Shown in pieces: positions 35,913 through 47,200 of a DNA stretch of 64,000 nt. Every line of letters starts with the position of its first letter. Within the stretch, counting starts at the first letter, position 1. The notes under the pieces were generated by a model. That model searched no databases. It saw nothing but the letters and a program-made list of their open reading frames with translations, and had not been told where the DNA came from. Both the position numbers and the translations under genes were made by a program. The DNA comes from Photobacterium lipolyticum (GTDB lineage: Bacteria > Pseudomonadota > Gammaproteobacteria > Enterobacterales > Vibrionaceae), in contig NZ_PYMC01000001.1 in assembly GCF_003026475.1 (NCBI RefSeq), forward strand, positions 124,001 through 188,000. Reading direction: 5' to 3'.

Positions 35913-37598
35913 ATGTACGAAAATAATAAAACGTTATACCTTCCCTATGCCGGTCCAACCCTGCTAGAAAATGCCCTGCTCAATAAAGGCAGTGCATTTT
36001 CGCCGGAGGAGAGACAAAACTTCAGCCTGATGGGACTGCTGCCAGCAACAATCGAGTCCATTACCGAGCAAGAAGAAAGAGCATACAGCCAATACCAAAC
36101 TTTCAATGATGATATGGATAAGCATATCTACCTACGCAATATTCAAGACACTAACGAGACTCTCTACTATCGTTTGATTGATAATCATATCGAAGAGATG
36201 ATGCCAATCATTTATACCCCGACGGTGGGTGCAGCCTGCGAGAAATTTTCCAATATATATCGTCGCGGCCGCGGCCTGTTCCTTGGCTATCCCGATAAAG
36301 GCAACATCGTTGATATCTTAAACAACGCAGCCCGTCAGGATGTGAAAATTATCGTTATTACCGATGGCGAGCGTATTCTTGGCTTAGGCGACCAAGGCAT
36401 TGGCGGCATGGGTATTCCTATCGGAAAACTGGCTCTATATACCGCTTGTGGTGGCATCAATCCTGCCAACACATTGCCAATCGTATTGGATGTTGGCACC
36501 AATAATACTCAACTATTATCAGACCCTATGTATATGGGATGGCGCCACCCGCGCATTACCGGGCAGGAGTATGATGACTTTGTAGAAGAATTCATTCAGG
36601 CCGTAAAGAGCCGCTGGCCGAATGCATTAATCCAGTTCGAAGATTTTGCTCAGAAAAATGCCATGCCTCTGCTCAAACGCTATAAGGATAAAGTTTGCTG
36701 TTTTAATGATGACATTCAGGGAACAGCCGCTGTTACCGTCGGCAGCTTACTTGCCGCCTGTAAGGCCGCCGGTTCAAAGCTTTCCGAACAACGCATTACC
36801 TTTGTCGGTGCAGGATCGGCCGGATGCGGAATTGCTGAAGCCATTGTGGCACAGATGATCGCCGAAGGGCTAAGTGATAGTGCTGCACGCGAACGTGTCT
36901 TTATGGTTGACCGCTGGGGACTACTGACCGACGACATGCAGAATCTGCTCGACTTCCAGAAAAAGTTAGTCCAGAGAAACGCCCTCGTCACTCAATGGAA
37001 TGAAACCGGTAATATCTCGTTATTGGATGTGATGCGCAATGCCAAGCCAACGGTTTTGATCGGCGTTTCGGGGGTTCCCGGTCTATTCAGCCAAGAGGTG
37101 ATCACAGAGATGCATGCACATTGCAAGCGTCCGATTGTCTTGCCGTTGTCAAACCCCACCAGCCGTGTCGAGGGCACGCCGTCCGACATTATTCGCTGGA
37201 CAGAAGGCGACGCGCTAATTGCTACAGGCAGTCCGTTCGACCCAGTTATTTTTGCTGAAAAAACCTATCCAATCGCGCAATGTAACAACAGTTATATTTT
37301 CCCCGGCATAGGTCTTGGTGTGCTGGCATCTGGCGCTACCCGTGTCACCGATGAAATGTTGATGGAGAGCAGCCGTGCTTTAGCCGAATGTTCTCCACTT
37401 GCCCGCCATGGTAAAGGGGCTTTATTGCCGCCGCTACAAGAGATCCAACAGGTTTCTCGCCATATTGCTATGGCTGTGGCCAAAAAAGCCATTGAACAAT
37501 ATAAAGCGCCGCAACGTACAGATGAACAGTTGCTGGAAAAAATTGACAGTTTTTTCTGGAAACCTGAATACTTAAAATACAAAAGAACCGCACTGTAA
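35913..37598 (+). CDS. maeA: NAD-dependent malic enzyme
   Basis: 561 residues (565 in E. coli). Converts L-malate to pyruvate, CO2 and NADH. The malic enzyme signature [19 protein letters not shown] and the N-terminal [25 protein letters not shown] region are present, as is the dinucleotide-binding [23 protein letters not shown] lies 7 bases before the ATG. Following the transporter and aspartase it suggests malate or fumarate disposal to pyruvate. Confidence 0.95.
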   Translation: MYENNKTLYLPYAGPTLLENALLNKGSAFSPEERQNFSLMGLLPATIESITEQEERAYSQYQTFNDDMDKHIYLRNIQDTNETLYYRLIDNHIEEMMPIIYTPTVGAACEKFSNIYRRGRGLFLGYPDKGNIVDILNNAARQDVKIIVITDGERILGLGDQGIGGMGIPIGKLALYTACGGINPANTLPIVLDVGTNNTQLLSDPMYMGWRHPRITGQEYDDFVEEFIQAVKSRWPNALIQFEDFAQKNAMPLLKRYKDKVCCFNDDIQGTAAVTVGSLLAACKAAGSKLSEQRITFVGAGSAGCGIAEAIVAQMIAEGLSDSAARERVFMVDRWGLLTDDMQNLLDFQKKLVQRNALVTQWNETGNISLLDVMRNAKPTVLIGVSGVPGLFSQEVITEMHAHCKRPIVLPLSNPTSRVEGTPSDIIRWTEGDALIATGSPFDPVIFAEKTYPIAQCNNSYIFPGIGLGVLASGATRVTDEMLMESSRALAECSPLARHGKGALLPPLQEIQQVSRHIAMAVAKKAIEQYKAPQRTDEQLLEKIDSFFWKPEYLKYKRTAL

Positions 37599-37602
37599 AT
37601 TT

Positions 37603-37649
37603 ATACCAGTCTGATTAATGCCCCCACATTATTCAGATTGGTATTTTTT
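37603..37649 (+). terminator. Terminator of maeA
   Basis: An 18-bp stem (37603-37620 with 37627-37644, two mismatches, one a G-U pair) with a 6-base loop, then six T. The stem sequence ATACCAGTCTGATTAAT resembles a repeat I associate with vibrios, from memory. Confidence 0.85.
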
Positions 37650-37679
37650 GGGTTTTTAAGGGCCTGTCAACAGCTGACA

Positions 37680-37716
37680 AAATGGCTTGGAACATTTTTT
37701 ACGCCCCAAGCCATTT
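37680..37716 (-). terminator. Terminator-like hairpin of torA
   Basis: A perfect 11-bp stem AAATGGCTTGG / CCAAGCCATTT with a 15-base loop, 14 bases beyond the torA stop. The T-run on the minus strand is short (TTTT). Confidence 0.7.
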
Positions 37717-37730
37717 GTGCCAAAGCTTAT

Positions 37731-40208
37731 CTAACTGTCATAAAGCGGCCCGCCAAACGATGTCACTGGCGGCACGTCACCGCTGAACTTCTCAAGATCT
37801 ACATTACAGGTGTTAGCACTGGTTGCCTGAGCCAGTTCTGATGACGCAATATCCTGAGTGAGCGTATTCGGATCACCGTAAGTATCGATAGCACCCACCT
37901 TTTCATTCAGTGGGCCATACCACGCACCTTCTTCGATGCGCACCACACCAGGGGCATAGCTATCAGAGAGTACGGCGCCGGCTAATAGCTGACCACGGTC
38001 GTTAAATACGCGAACCAGGTCACCATTCTTGATCCCTTTTGCTGCGGCATCTGCCGGATTGATATAAATCGGCTCACGGCCCTGTACCGTATAAGTCTCA
38101 CGGAACTCATCAGATTCACACATCTGCGAGTGCAAACGCTTATCCGGGTGACAAGACTGCAGCCAGAACGGATGTTTATCTGAGCCGGGACCACCATGAG
38201 ATCGCTCGCTCTTCTCGAACCACATTGGATGGCCCTGGCACTGTTCATAACCAAAACGGTCGATTTTACGGCTGAAAATTTCAACAAAGCCAGATGGTGT
38301 ACCTAATGCATTGATTTCCGGATCTTCACGGAAGTCAGCATGACGAACCCAGGGTTTACCACCACCAAAATCAAGTACCCCCTTTTCCCAGAACACGTCA
38401 AACTCAGGCATCTCAAACTTGCCTTTATTAGCGTTACGACAGTCGGCATAGAGTGAACGTACCCATTCCATTTCGTCCATACCACGGGTGTATTCTTTAT
38501 GGCGGCCGAAACGGCGGCTTAATTCTGTAAAGATCTCGAAATCCGTTTTTGACTGAAACAGTGGGTCAACCAGCTTGTGCATCGCAAGCAGGCCACGACC
38601 ACTGTATGAACCATAAACATCAATGTCATTACGTTCGAACTGGGTACAGGCAGGCAGGACGATATCAGAGAAGCGACAGGTCGCGGTCCAGGCAAACTCA
38701 ATGGTGACAACAGTTTGCAGCTTCTGAAACGCTTTTTTCATTCGATTACGATCCTGGTGGTGATGCCATGGATTGTTCCCACTCACCACCATCATTTTGT
38801 AATCCGGTAGTTTCACTTTTGAGCCGTTGTAACGAATTTCTTTACCCGGCTCCAGCAGACAATCCACCCAGCGCGCGACAGGGATCGTACGGCTGTAACC
38901 CTTGAAGTCGTCATTATCCCATTTAGGCTTCTGGCCTTGGTCGACGTTACGAGGGAAACCACCCGGTGCAGCAAAACCGGTCGAAGGTACACCAATAGAG
39001 CTGTAGTGGTGACCATAAGAGACCCCGCCACCAGGCAGACCAATCTGGCCAATCATTGCAGCTAGCACAGCCCCCATCCAGTAGGGCTGCTCACCATGTT
39101 GCTGACGTTGAACAGCCCAGCCAAACAGGAGCTGAGTGCGTTCAGCCACCAACATCCGCGCAAATTCGCGGATCTTGTCAGCCGATATACCACAAATTTC
39201 AGCTGCCCATTCCGGCGTTTTCTCTATTTTATCTTTACTCTCACCTACTAGGTATGGGACAAAATCCTCAAACCCTAAGCAGTAAGTCTTAATAAAATTC
39301 TTATCGTACAGATCTTCTTTATATAAGGTATGCGCCAACGCCAGCATAAACGCCACATCAGTCTGCGGGTTAATATAAAGATGCTCATTAGCCAAATAAC
39401 GTTGAGTTTTATTTTTAACCGGATCAACAGAAACAACGTTGATTATTCCTTCCGCAACTTTCTCTTTCAGCAGTTCCAGGTAAGCAAACGATTCATGAGT
39501 TTCACAGTTCCAGCCAACTTGCAGGTTCTTGTTTGGATCGCACGCCCATAAGATAATATTCTTACTGTTATCCAGAATTTCTGACCAGGACGTACCTTGC
39601 GCATAGACTTCGGTTGAACCAAGGACATACGGAAGAATAGTCTGACCGGCACCCGTCGAGTAGTCACCCACTTTGGTAATATAGTTGCCGTGCATACCCA
39701 CTGCACGTTGCATATGGCTGGTACAACTGTGGAACTGACCGGTCTGACGCCAACCGGTCTGGCCGGCATGCAATGCCCACGGGCCGTAATCTTTCTGTAC
39801 GCGTTCCAGCTCCTGATAAAACAGATCCAATGCTTCATCCCATGTCACCCGAACAAAGCGATTATTACCCCGGGTTTCACCACTGTATTTATGCTTTTTC
39901 AGCCAATCAAGGCGAACCATCGGGTAACGTACCCGCGACGGATTATAAATAATTCCCTTGATCCCGTTGATCATCTCCGTCGGATGCTTATCCAGCTCTA
40001 ATGGTTTAATTTCAGCCACTTTGCCATTATAAATACGAGCCCGAAAAGCGCCCCAGTGCGAGCCTGAGACCTTCCAGATACCGCTAGCTTGATCACCTGC
40101 CGCTTCTGTTGCGGCTTTAGCCGCTGACATTAACAAACCCGGCCCGATGACAGACGCAGCGCTTGTTGTGGCCAACCCTTTTAAAAATTTACGTCGACTC
40201 AGAGACAT
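37731..40208 (-). CDS. torA: Trimethylamine-N-oxide reductase, molybdoenzyme
   Basis: 825 residues. Twin-arginine signal [19 protein letters not shown], then the DMSO reductase-family fold that carries bis-MGD; the molybdenum ligand is Ser184 in [12 protein letters not shown]. Reduces TMAO to trimethylamine in the periplasm as a terminal electron acceptor in anaerobic growth. Last gene of torECA; GAGGG lies 7 bases before the ATG. The dedicated chaperone TorD is not encoded downstream, where maeA converges. Confidence 0.95.
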   Translation of the reverse strand: MSLSRRKFLKGLATTSAASVIGPGLLMSAAKAATEAAGDQASGIWKVSGSHWGAFRARIYNGKVAEIKPLELDKHPTEMINGIKGIIYNPSRVRYPMVRLDWLKKHKYSGETRGNNRFVRVTWDEALDLFYQELERVQKDYGPWALHAGQTGWRQTGQFHSCTSHMQRAVGMHGNYITKVGDYSTGAGQTILPYVLGSTEVYAQGTSWSEILDNSKNIILWACDPNKNLQVGWNCETHESFAYLELLKEKVAEGIINVVSVDPVKNKTQRYLANEHLYINPQTDVAFMLALAHTLYKEDLYDKNFIKTYCLGFEDFVPYLVGESKDKIEKTPEWAAEICGISADKIREFARMLVAERTQLLFGWAVQRQQHGEQPYWMGAVLAAMIGQIGLPGGGVSYGHHYSSIGVPSTGFAAPGGFPRNVDQGQKPKWDNDDFKGYSRTIPVARWVDCLLEPGKEIRYNGSKVKLPDYKMMVVSGNNPWHHHQDRNRMKKAFQKLQTVVTIEFAWTATCRFSDIVLPACTQFERNDIDVYGSYSGRGLLAMHKLVDPLFQSKTDFEIFTELSRRFGRHKEYTRGMDEMEWVRSLYADCRNANKGKFEMPEFDVFWEKGVLDFGGGKPWVRHADFREDPEINALGTPSGFVEIFSRKIDRFGYEQCQGHPMWFEKSERSHGGPGSDKHPFWLQSCHPDKRLHSQMCESDEFRETYTVQGREPIYINPADAAAKGIKNGDLVRVFNDRGQLLAGAVLSDSYAPGVVRIEEGAWYGPLNEKVGAIDTYGDPNTLTQDIASSELAQATSANTCNVDLEKFSGDVPPVTSFGGPLYDS

Positions 40209-40235
40209 ATTAAATCCCTCGCTTACTCTGTCACC

Positions 40236-41420
40236 TTAATGGCCTGCGTCAGAAAAATCTGACGAGTGTTTTTGTAGGTATTTCAATACCAAGGCTTGAC
40301 TGTCATGATCGAAGTTAACAAACGCTTGCATTCCGTCGTACATACCAGGCCAGGTATTGGCGTCAAAGTGATTTTCAGCCGGTTGGGTATGGCACACACT
40401 ACAGTTGGTATTGTAAGCAGATTTCGCTTCATCCCAGATGACTTGAACATCATCAATTAATGAATCTTTCGACATCCAGAGCTTCACCGTTACACGCTGC
40501 CAAGGAAGCCCCGTCAGTTCGTCTTCTTTTTGTTCAAATTGTTCTACCAGGCTATCATTCTGGGCAGTCTCTTTACTCAACGCCGCAGTTGAAATATTAA
40601 AACCAAAGTCTTCATTAATTACCCGCCCGAATCCTTTCATTTTGCGCCAGCCGGCTAGCTCGACCTGTATCGCCTTCTCGGTGACGGCTGCAACCTTAAT
40701 CGCAGAAGCGGGATTCAACAGGCCGCCATCAACGGTTAACGCTTCGTCTTCATATATCGGCAAATGACGCACGCTGTAATAGGTTTCTCCGGCGCTAAAG
40801 CTTGTACTGGAAGATTGCTGAACCAATTGGGAAATCATTCCACCGGAACTTTCCATATCGGCGGGTAGCTGGTGAGCAATGCCTTTATGACAGTCAATAC
40901 AGCTCTGATCACGCTCGGCGGCCTGCTTCATCTGTACATTGGCAAGGCTCGACATCTCTTCCCAATTCAAACTGTCGTAATCGTGGCAATTCTTGCATTC
41001 CAGCGATTTATTCGACGAAAACCGCTTCCACTCATGCTGTGCCAGCTCTAAACGTTTTTCCAGAAACTTTTCGCGGGTATTAATGGTGCCAAAAATAGAA
41101 CCAAAAACTTCTTTGCTGGCTTGCATTTTGCGCGCAATTTTATCGGTCCAGTTATGGGGAACATGGCAGTCCGGACAAGTCGCCCTAACCCCCGAACGAT
41201 TCGACCAATGCACCGTTGATTGCAGCTCTTCATAGACGTTGTCGCGCATTTCATGACAACCAATACAAAATTTTTCGGTGTTGGTCATTTCCAGGGCAGT
41301 GTTAAATCCACCCCAGAAAAGCACTCCGGCAATAAAGCCACCCAGGGTTAATACGCCCAAACTAATATGCACTGCAGGACGCCAAAAGGTAGCCCACAGC
41401 TTTTTTATCAAACTCATCAT
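40236..41420 (-). CDS. torC: Pentaheme c-type cytochrome TorC
   Basis: 394 residues. One N-terminal membrane anchor ([20 protein letters not shown]), then five CxxCH heme motifs: CIGCH, CPDCH, CKNCH, CIDCH and, near the C-terminus, CSVCH. The first four form the NapC/NirT-type domain and the last the TorC C-terminal monoheme part. It passes electrons from the quinone pool to TorA. AGGTAGG lies before the ATG. Located 27 bases before torA. Confidence 0.95.
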   Translation of the reverse strand: MMSLIKKLWATFWRPAVHISLGVLTLGGFIAGVLFWGGFNTALEMTNTEKFCIGCHEMRDNVYEELQSTVHWSNRSGVRATCPDCHVPHNWTDKIARKMQASKEVFGSIFGTINTREKFLEKRLELAQHEWKRFSSNKSLECKNCHDYDSLNWEEMSSLANVQMKQAAERDQSCIDCHKGIAHQLPADMESSGGMISQLVQQSSSTSFSAGETYYSVRHLPIYEDEALTVDGGLLNPASAIKVAAVTEKAIQVELAGWRKMKGFGRVINEDFGFNISTAALSKETAQNDSLVEQFEQKEDELTGLPWQRVTVKLWMSKDSLIDDVQVIWDEAKSAYNTNCSVCHTQPAENHFDANTWPGMYDGMQAFVNFDHDSQALVLKYLQKHSSDFSDAGH

Positions 41421-41456
41421 AATAACCTACCTGTTTTCATTGGCCGTGATTTTGAT

Positions 41457-41639
41457 TTAGCCGTGACCAGGAGGACCGAGAAAGAAAACCTGGATTGCCC
41501 AGATAAGAAAACCGTAGCCACCAACTAATGCAACTGCAAGAATAGGGAACAGGCAGACGGCGATAAATAAGAAGGAGCCCCACTCATATTTAGCTCGTTC
41601 TTTTTCTTCTACCGCATCAGAGTTTCTCATTGCTGACAT
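41457..41639 (-). CDS. torE: TorE/NapE-family small membrane protein
   Basis: 60 residues from ATG 41639 (an in-frame ATG at 41681 would add 14). One transmembrane helix (SFLFIAVCLFPILAVALVGGYGFLIWAIQVFFLG). A small protein seen first in torECA(D) operons of marine bacteria; its role is unclear. 36 bases before torC. Confidence 0.88.
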   Translation of the reverse strand: MSAMRNSDAVEEKERAKYEWGSFLFIAVCLFPILAVALVGGYGFLIWAIQVFFLGPPGHG

Positions 41640-41738
41640 CCTATTACTGTTATCCCCCTTAAAACCTAAAGGGGCTGCCATGCCTGACAGTATAGTTAAA
41701 CGCCAGAATTGTTTTAAAAAACTATCGTCGCAAAAATA

Positions 41739-41764
41739 AGAAAGGAGCCTTTCGGCTCCTTTCT
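41739..41764 (-). terminator. Terminator of the Sel1-repeat gene
   Basis: A perfect 11-bp stem AGAAAGGAGCC / GGCTCCTTTCT with a TTTC loop, followed on the minus strand by TATTTTTG. Confidence 0.85.
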
Positions 41765-41790
41765 CTGATACTAAATAGACAATCGATTTA

Positions 41791-42582
41791 TTATAGTGAT
41801 GCGTTGTACATTGTCTGGCTCTGTTTATATAACTCTAAACGCTGTTCGAATTTTACAAAACGTTGCGTATTTGTGTTTTCCAATTTACCAATGGCTTCTT
41901 GCTCCGCCTTCACAGCCGCTCTGAATTCTCCGCATGCCGCGTAGGCCGCTGCCAGATTATCATAGTCACCAGCATCTCCGGTTCCGCTACGACTCAACAC
42001 TTGCTTTGCCAATTTTAGTGCCCGCTGACCATCACGCACACGTGCATCAGAACAGGTCGCATACAACCAAACTAAGTTACGCTTCGATTCCAATGAGCCG
42101 CCATTTGCTGCTTCATTGAACCATTTAATTGCATTCGCGCAGTCAACCTGACCAGAAGCACCCGAAGCATAATACCCCCCGAGTTCAACCATTGCAGGCA
42201 CTGAACCTTCTTCAGCCGCTTTTGTATACCACTCTACTGCCTGTGAAGAATCTTTTGGCAACACCTGACCGGCTTTGAACAAGTCACCAATCATTGTTTT
42301 CACTTCTGGCATATCAACGGCAGCTTTTTGCAACCAGTACAAGCCTTTCAAGGTGTCCGATTTTAAGCCGTTAGAGCCTTCAAGATATGCACGCCCAAGA
42401 AACAGTTGCATGTTTGTATCACCCTGCTCTGCTTCCAGTTCAACGTATTTAAGTGTAGAAAGCAGGTGATTGGCCGGGGAGGTCGTCACTGAAGCGGTGG
42501 CAGTAGAAATACTGTACCCCGTAACAGCCAAGCCAAATACGGCACTGAGGGTGAATTTTTTCAGAGTCATAACAGCTTGCAT
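41791..42582 (-). CDS. Sel1-repeat (TPR-like) exported protein
   Basis: 263 residues. N-terminal signal LSAVFGLAVTGYSISTATAS. Four or so Sel1/TPR-like repeats follow: MQLFLGRAYLEGSNGLKSD..., TMIGDLFKAGQVLPKDSSQA, AMVELGGYYASGASGQVDCA, SKRNLVWLYATCSDARVRD. It is probably a periplasmic protein-interaction module. Start ATG 42582, with AAGAGA upstream. Located between tor and a lipoprotein; no clear link to either. Confidence 0.83.
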   Translation of the reverse strand: MQAVMTLKKFTLSAVFGLAVTGYSISTATASVTTSPANHLLSTLKYVELEAEQGDTNMQLFLGRAYLEGSNGLKSDTLKGLYWLQKAAVDMPEVKTMIGDLFKAGQVLPKDSSQAVEWYTKAAEEGSVPAMVELGGYYASGASGQVDCANAIKWFNEAANGGSLESKRNLVWLYATCSDARVRDGQRALKLAKQVLSRSGTGDAGDYDNLAAAYAACGEFRAAVKAEQEAIGKLENTNTQRFVKFEQRLELYKQSQTMYNASL

Positions 42583-42855
42583 AAAAAGGTCTCTTTCAAA
42601 AGGGGGCTAACTGGTGTTGGAATAGAATTTATATAAGCGGCGATTAAAAAACAACCAGAAAGATATAGGCAGATATGACTGACTTCGCTGACAAAACGCG
42701 TTATTTATAGTTTGGTCAGGATGTTATCGCAGATGAAAGTGTGTAGCACATTCTTAATAATGAGAGGTAGATCTAGCTTAGTATCGTTATACTGGCATAT
42801 GTCAACTGACCTATTACTGAACAAACTATCAACAATCGCCTCATGCTCGTGACGA
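42583..42855. other. Intergenic region between the Sel1-repeat gene and the lipoprotein gene
   Basis: No gene or strong structure seen. It should hold the promoter of the Sel1-repeat gene at its left end; no convincing -35/-10 pair was found. Confidence 0.35.
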
Positions 42856-42888
42856 AAAGCCGACAAACTCTCAAGGTTCATCGGCTTT
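42856..42888 (-). terminator. Possible terminator of the lipoprotein gene
   Basis: AAAGCCGA / TCGGCTTT, 8 bp with a 17-base loop and a short T-run on the minus strand, 23 bases past the stop. Confidence 0.55.
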
Positions 42889-42910
42889 GATTTTATATGG
42901 CAGAAAAATA

Positions 42911-43918
42911 TTAGAAAGGTTTGTAGTACTCTTCACCACCATGTACAGACTGATCTTCATGCATAGATTCTGCATCTAAATCGATATCTAAATCAATTTG
43001 ATTCGGTAGATCTACCGAAGCATTACACGCCAATACAACGTCATACGTACCCTCAGGGACATATTTCATTGAATATTTATTATCGATGACCTTGGCAGTC
43101 TTCACTGGCGCATTTATAGAACCTAAATCACCATAACCGGAACCGTCTGTGTGATAAAGATATACATAAGCATTATCTGAAGTGTCGCATGTTGCTGGAT
43201 CAACATCCCCGTAAATGACACCCGCCAGTGAATTGTCGACTAAACTCAATCCTTGATTTTTCATGTAATAAACATTTTCAATTAACTGCAACATGCTTCT
43301 GAGATCAAATGACATTGTATAAGTTGTTGGCACATCAATATTAATATTTAAACCATCAAAAGTCAGTTCATCAGCAATTTCCATCTTGTGTTTATCAACT
43401 AAGTTACCGATATGACAATATGGCGTATCATAAAAGTCACCGTAGCTTCCTTGAAGAATAGAGAGTGACATACTGGTATATTCTCCAGCCGTAACCAACT
43501 GATCTGTCAGCAACTGAACAATATCGATACCTGTCAAATCATGAAGATCTATCACAATAAACTTAGGATAGCCGTCACTATCAATAGGAATTTCGGAATC
43601 CGCCGGTATGCATTGCTGAGAATTATTATTAATGCCCTCAGGATCATTCATACTTCTTGTTGTCCACTCTGTAACCGTTCCCGCTAAATCTGTCACGCTG
43701 ATAGCATCAATTGCAATACAAGCCTGTAATTCATCTTGATCTGGGACTTCTGTCGGCGGTACTACCACATCAACAGATATTGGCACCGGATCAGATACCA
43801 AACCCGGCTCACCTGTATCTGAGCTTGAAAGTGTTAAATCTAGTTCCGTATCTCCAGAAGAGCCGCCACATCCTGCCACCACAAACATGGTGAGCACCAT
43901 TAAAATTATTTTTTTCAT
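42911..43918 (-). CDS. Lipoprotein with DUF4382-like domain
   Basis: 335 residues. Lipobox in MVLTMFVVAGCGGSSGD (Cys at residue 17). The middle part IDIVQLLTDQLVTAGEYTSMSL, followed by a beta-rich stretch and a C-terminal VPEGTYDVVLACNAS, looks like DUF4382 plus a carboxypeptidase-regulatory-like fold. Acidic; no catalytic motif. It is a likely outer-membrane or periplasmic lipoprotein. Other Ig-like folds are possible. Confidence 0.75.
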   Translation of the reverse strand: MKKIILMVLTMFVVAGCGGSSGDTELDLTLSSSDTGEPGLVSDPVPISVDVVVPPTEVPDQDELQACIAIDAISVTDLAGTVTEWTTRSMNDPEGINNNSQQCIPADSEIPIDSDGYPKFIVIDLHDLTGIDIVQLLTDQLVTAGEYTSMSLSILQGSYGDFYDTPYCHIGNLVDKHKMEIADELTFDGLNINIDVPTTYTMSFDLRSMLQLIENVYYMKNQGLSLVDNSLAGVIYGDVDPATCDTSDNAYVYLYHTDGSGYGDLGSINAPVKTAKVIDNKYSMKYVPEGTYDVVLACNASVDLPNQIDLDIDLDAESMHEDQSVHGGEEYYKPF

Positions 43919-44108
43919 GTCATCACCCCTACGACAATGTGAAAATAGTCATGTTGGATGGCCGAATCCAACACTAAAATTTTAGGAGCTAATCAGAGCG
44001 CCAAATATTTATCGAAGGTGTTATTAACTATTGAGAAAGGGATCTTACTCTCAAGACAAAATTGTCCGAGTTATGCTGACATATCTTTAGGTTACGCCAG
44101 GCCGTAAA

Positions 44109-44153
44109 TAAAAAAGGCCAGTCGATCCGTTTTAACGAAATCATACTGGCCTT
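44109..44153 (-). terminator. Terminator of mukB
   Basis: AAGGCCAGT / ACTGGCCTT, 9 bp with a 22-base loop, followed on the minus strand by seven T (44109-44115), 48 bases past the mukB stop. Confidence 0.8.
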
Positions 44154-44201
44154 GATTGTAAATTACCGCGTTAACAGATAATCATATTGAACAGATTGGG
44201 A

Positions 44202-47200
44202 TTATGCAGGATCCAATTCTAGCATTTCCTGAATATTGAGTTGAGGCTTAACCTCTTGACCAAATCCACGCAGACCCACCACATGTACGTGTTCGCGATC
44301 TTTAAAGATCTTACGTACCAGCTTGTAGGTGGTGCCTTTTTCAGGACTGATATTTTCTGGTGCCGCAATCAATAACTGCATATCAAGACGATCACACAAC
44401 TCGAATAAGGTGGCGATTGATTTGCCATCCAGGCGGGCCGCTTCATCAAGGAACAGCAGACGACATGGGATGATGTCTTTACCACGCAGACGACGAGATT
44501 CTTCTTCCCAGCTCTGTATTACCATCAGCAGGATTGCCTGACCGGTACCGATCGCTTCACCTGTTGATAATGCGCCCGATTCTGCTTGTAGCCAACCGTC
44601 TGTACCGCGGTTAACTTCAATGCTCAGTTCCAAATAGCTACGGTAATCCAATAGCTCTTCACCCATGATCTGTGGTGAGCGCTGGCCCATTTCGATATGC
44701 GGATTCAGGCGCTGGAACAGCTTCGCAATGGCTTCAGAGAACGTCAGGCGGTTATTACCGAACAAATCCTGATGCTGATCTTGCTGTTCAGCCAGACCTG
44801 TCAGTAATGATTCGTGGGTATCCCGTACCTTCACGTTCAGTCGCACACCATTGACCTGACCAAAGCCAATATTTTGCAAGCCCTGGTTCAGCATCCGAAT
44901 GCGGTTCTGTTCACGCTGGATTGTTTTACGAATGATATTAGCGACAGAATCAGAGCTGATTGCCAGACGCTGTTCACGCGCTGTCAGTTCTTCAGTCAGA
45001 CGAGCCAGTTCCACTTCCATCTCTTCGATTGCTTCAACCGGATCATCGGTACGAATAATATCATGACGGATCCGTTCGCGAAGGTGCTGATACACTGCGA
45101 TATAGAATAGTACTTTTCGCTCCGGACGAGACACATCTTCTGATGCACGTAATGCATCCCGCAGATCTTCGTTATTAGCAACAGCAAGACGCAGAGCACC
45201 CAGTGATTTATCTGACAGCGAACGCAGTTCATCGGCAGACATATACGCCATTTCACGGCGGTGCAAGCGGCGTTCAACATCACTTTCGCGCGCCAGACGC
45301 AGTACTGCACACCAGCCCGCTTTGGCATTCACCACCAGCTTACGGATATCCTGGTAATCTTTACCGACTTTGCGCAGGCGCTTCATCAAGCCTTTCATTT
45401 CAAGCTCGATGGATGTGAGCGCTTTTTCCAGCTGGCTACGACGAGCACGTGAGCTATGCAGGCGCTCAGTCAGTTCATCTCGACGTACACGTGCCCGCTC
45501 TTCTGCTTCGAGATCGGCACGAACACCCAGCTCTAGCAGTTCACGTTCAAATTCCTGAACCGTTTCCTGTTTTGCCTGGTGCGAACTCTTCAGGGATGCA
45601 AATAGCTGGTTGTACTGGTTCGCCTGAGCACGCGCTTGTTTCAGGCTTTCACGGCAGCGTGTACGTTCACGTTCTGCTGCAACTAATTTCGCTTTCAGCT
45701 GTTCATTCAGCTCTGAGCTCTTATTGAGCAACTCAACAGAATCGGCGTAACCGAAGTGGTGACGACGCTCAACCAAATCAGCAACCGCAAACATCTGGGT
45801 TTTCAGTCGTTGAAGGGCGCTATCCGCTTCAACATAATTTGCTTGCAGGGCATCAAATTGCTCAGGATCGGCATCTAGGGCAGAGACCAGACCTTCTAGC
45901 TCAGTAATTGCCTTACCGTGACGGTCAAGATAATTACGCGCTTCATCAAGGTGCGACAACTGTTGCTCAACGTCGGCGAAACGTTCGGTTAAGGTCTCAT
46001 CTTCCAGCAGGTTAACGACCGGATTCAGTTTACCCAATAATGCTAAACCTTCACGTGCAGCGACAAGTTGGCTACGTTGCTGCTGCTCTTTGGCATCCAC
46101 ATCGGTCAGTTGGCGTACAACCTGATTACGCTGGTCACGAGCGACTTTCAGCTGCGCTTCAGGATCGGCATTGAAGGCCACGCCCATATGGGTTGCCACA
46201 AAGCTATTGAAGCTCTGGTACAGGCGCTGCAGTTTTTGCGAATCAAATGCGGCTTTTGCATGATTTTCGACAACTTGCTCACGTTCGTCACGCAGCTGTT
46301 CCAGACGTTGCTCACGGGCAGCACGGCCAAACAGCGGCACTTTAGGAAAACGCGAATAACGTAACTGGCGATCATTAAGATGAACGCATACCGCGCCATC
46401 CAACTCGTCGACATCAAAACCACTGTCATCAAATGAATCGACATCACCTTCGATGATATACAGATCATCCGGGCAATCATCCAGGGCGCTCAATTTCTCT
46501 TTGATGCCTTTCAGATCGGGAACGACGATGGCGTGACGTGACGGGCCATACATCGCACTAAAATACGGCGCATCTGCCAGAGTAATATCATCATAGATTT
46601 CTGAAAGCAGGCTGCCACCTAAGGTCTCAGCCAGTCCACTCAGACGTGAATCATCACTGCCACCCGGCTGTGCAAGGCGTTCAATGCTCTCTTCAAGCTG
46701 CTGTTTACGCGCAGCCAGCTGGTCACGGTTTGCTGACGCTGTACGCTCTTTATCCAGCGTCACCTGCATGGCGTTCATCACGGCCTGGCTATCGAACAAC
46801 TCTAATTCAGACTGTTCCGCCAGCTTTTCTAATGCGTCAGATGCGGTGAACCATGCCGGTGCCGTCGCTTCCAGCGTTTTGATCTGTGCAGCCAACGTTT
46901 GCTCATGACGGCGCAGGTCGCTGCGTTGTTCAACCAGCAGATCCTGTTCTTGCTCCAGGCTTTCCAGCGTCGCTTCGTGACGCGCCTGCTCTTCAACCAG
47001 CGCCAGCTCACTGTCAATTGCCGTGGCAAAACGCTTGTTATAGGTTGCAGCCAGTTCTGTTGCCTGGCGTTGATTGTGAACACTACGCTCAAGATCGCGA
47101 TACTGTGCCTTGAGCTGCTCACCACGTTCAGCAACGGTACTAAGCTGACGGGCACGGGCAATCAGTTCGCGCGCTTTGTTACCCGCCGTCGCACGATCAA

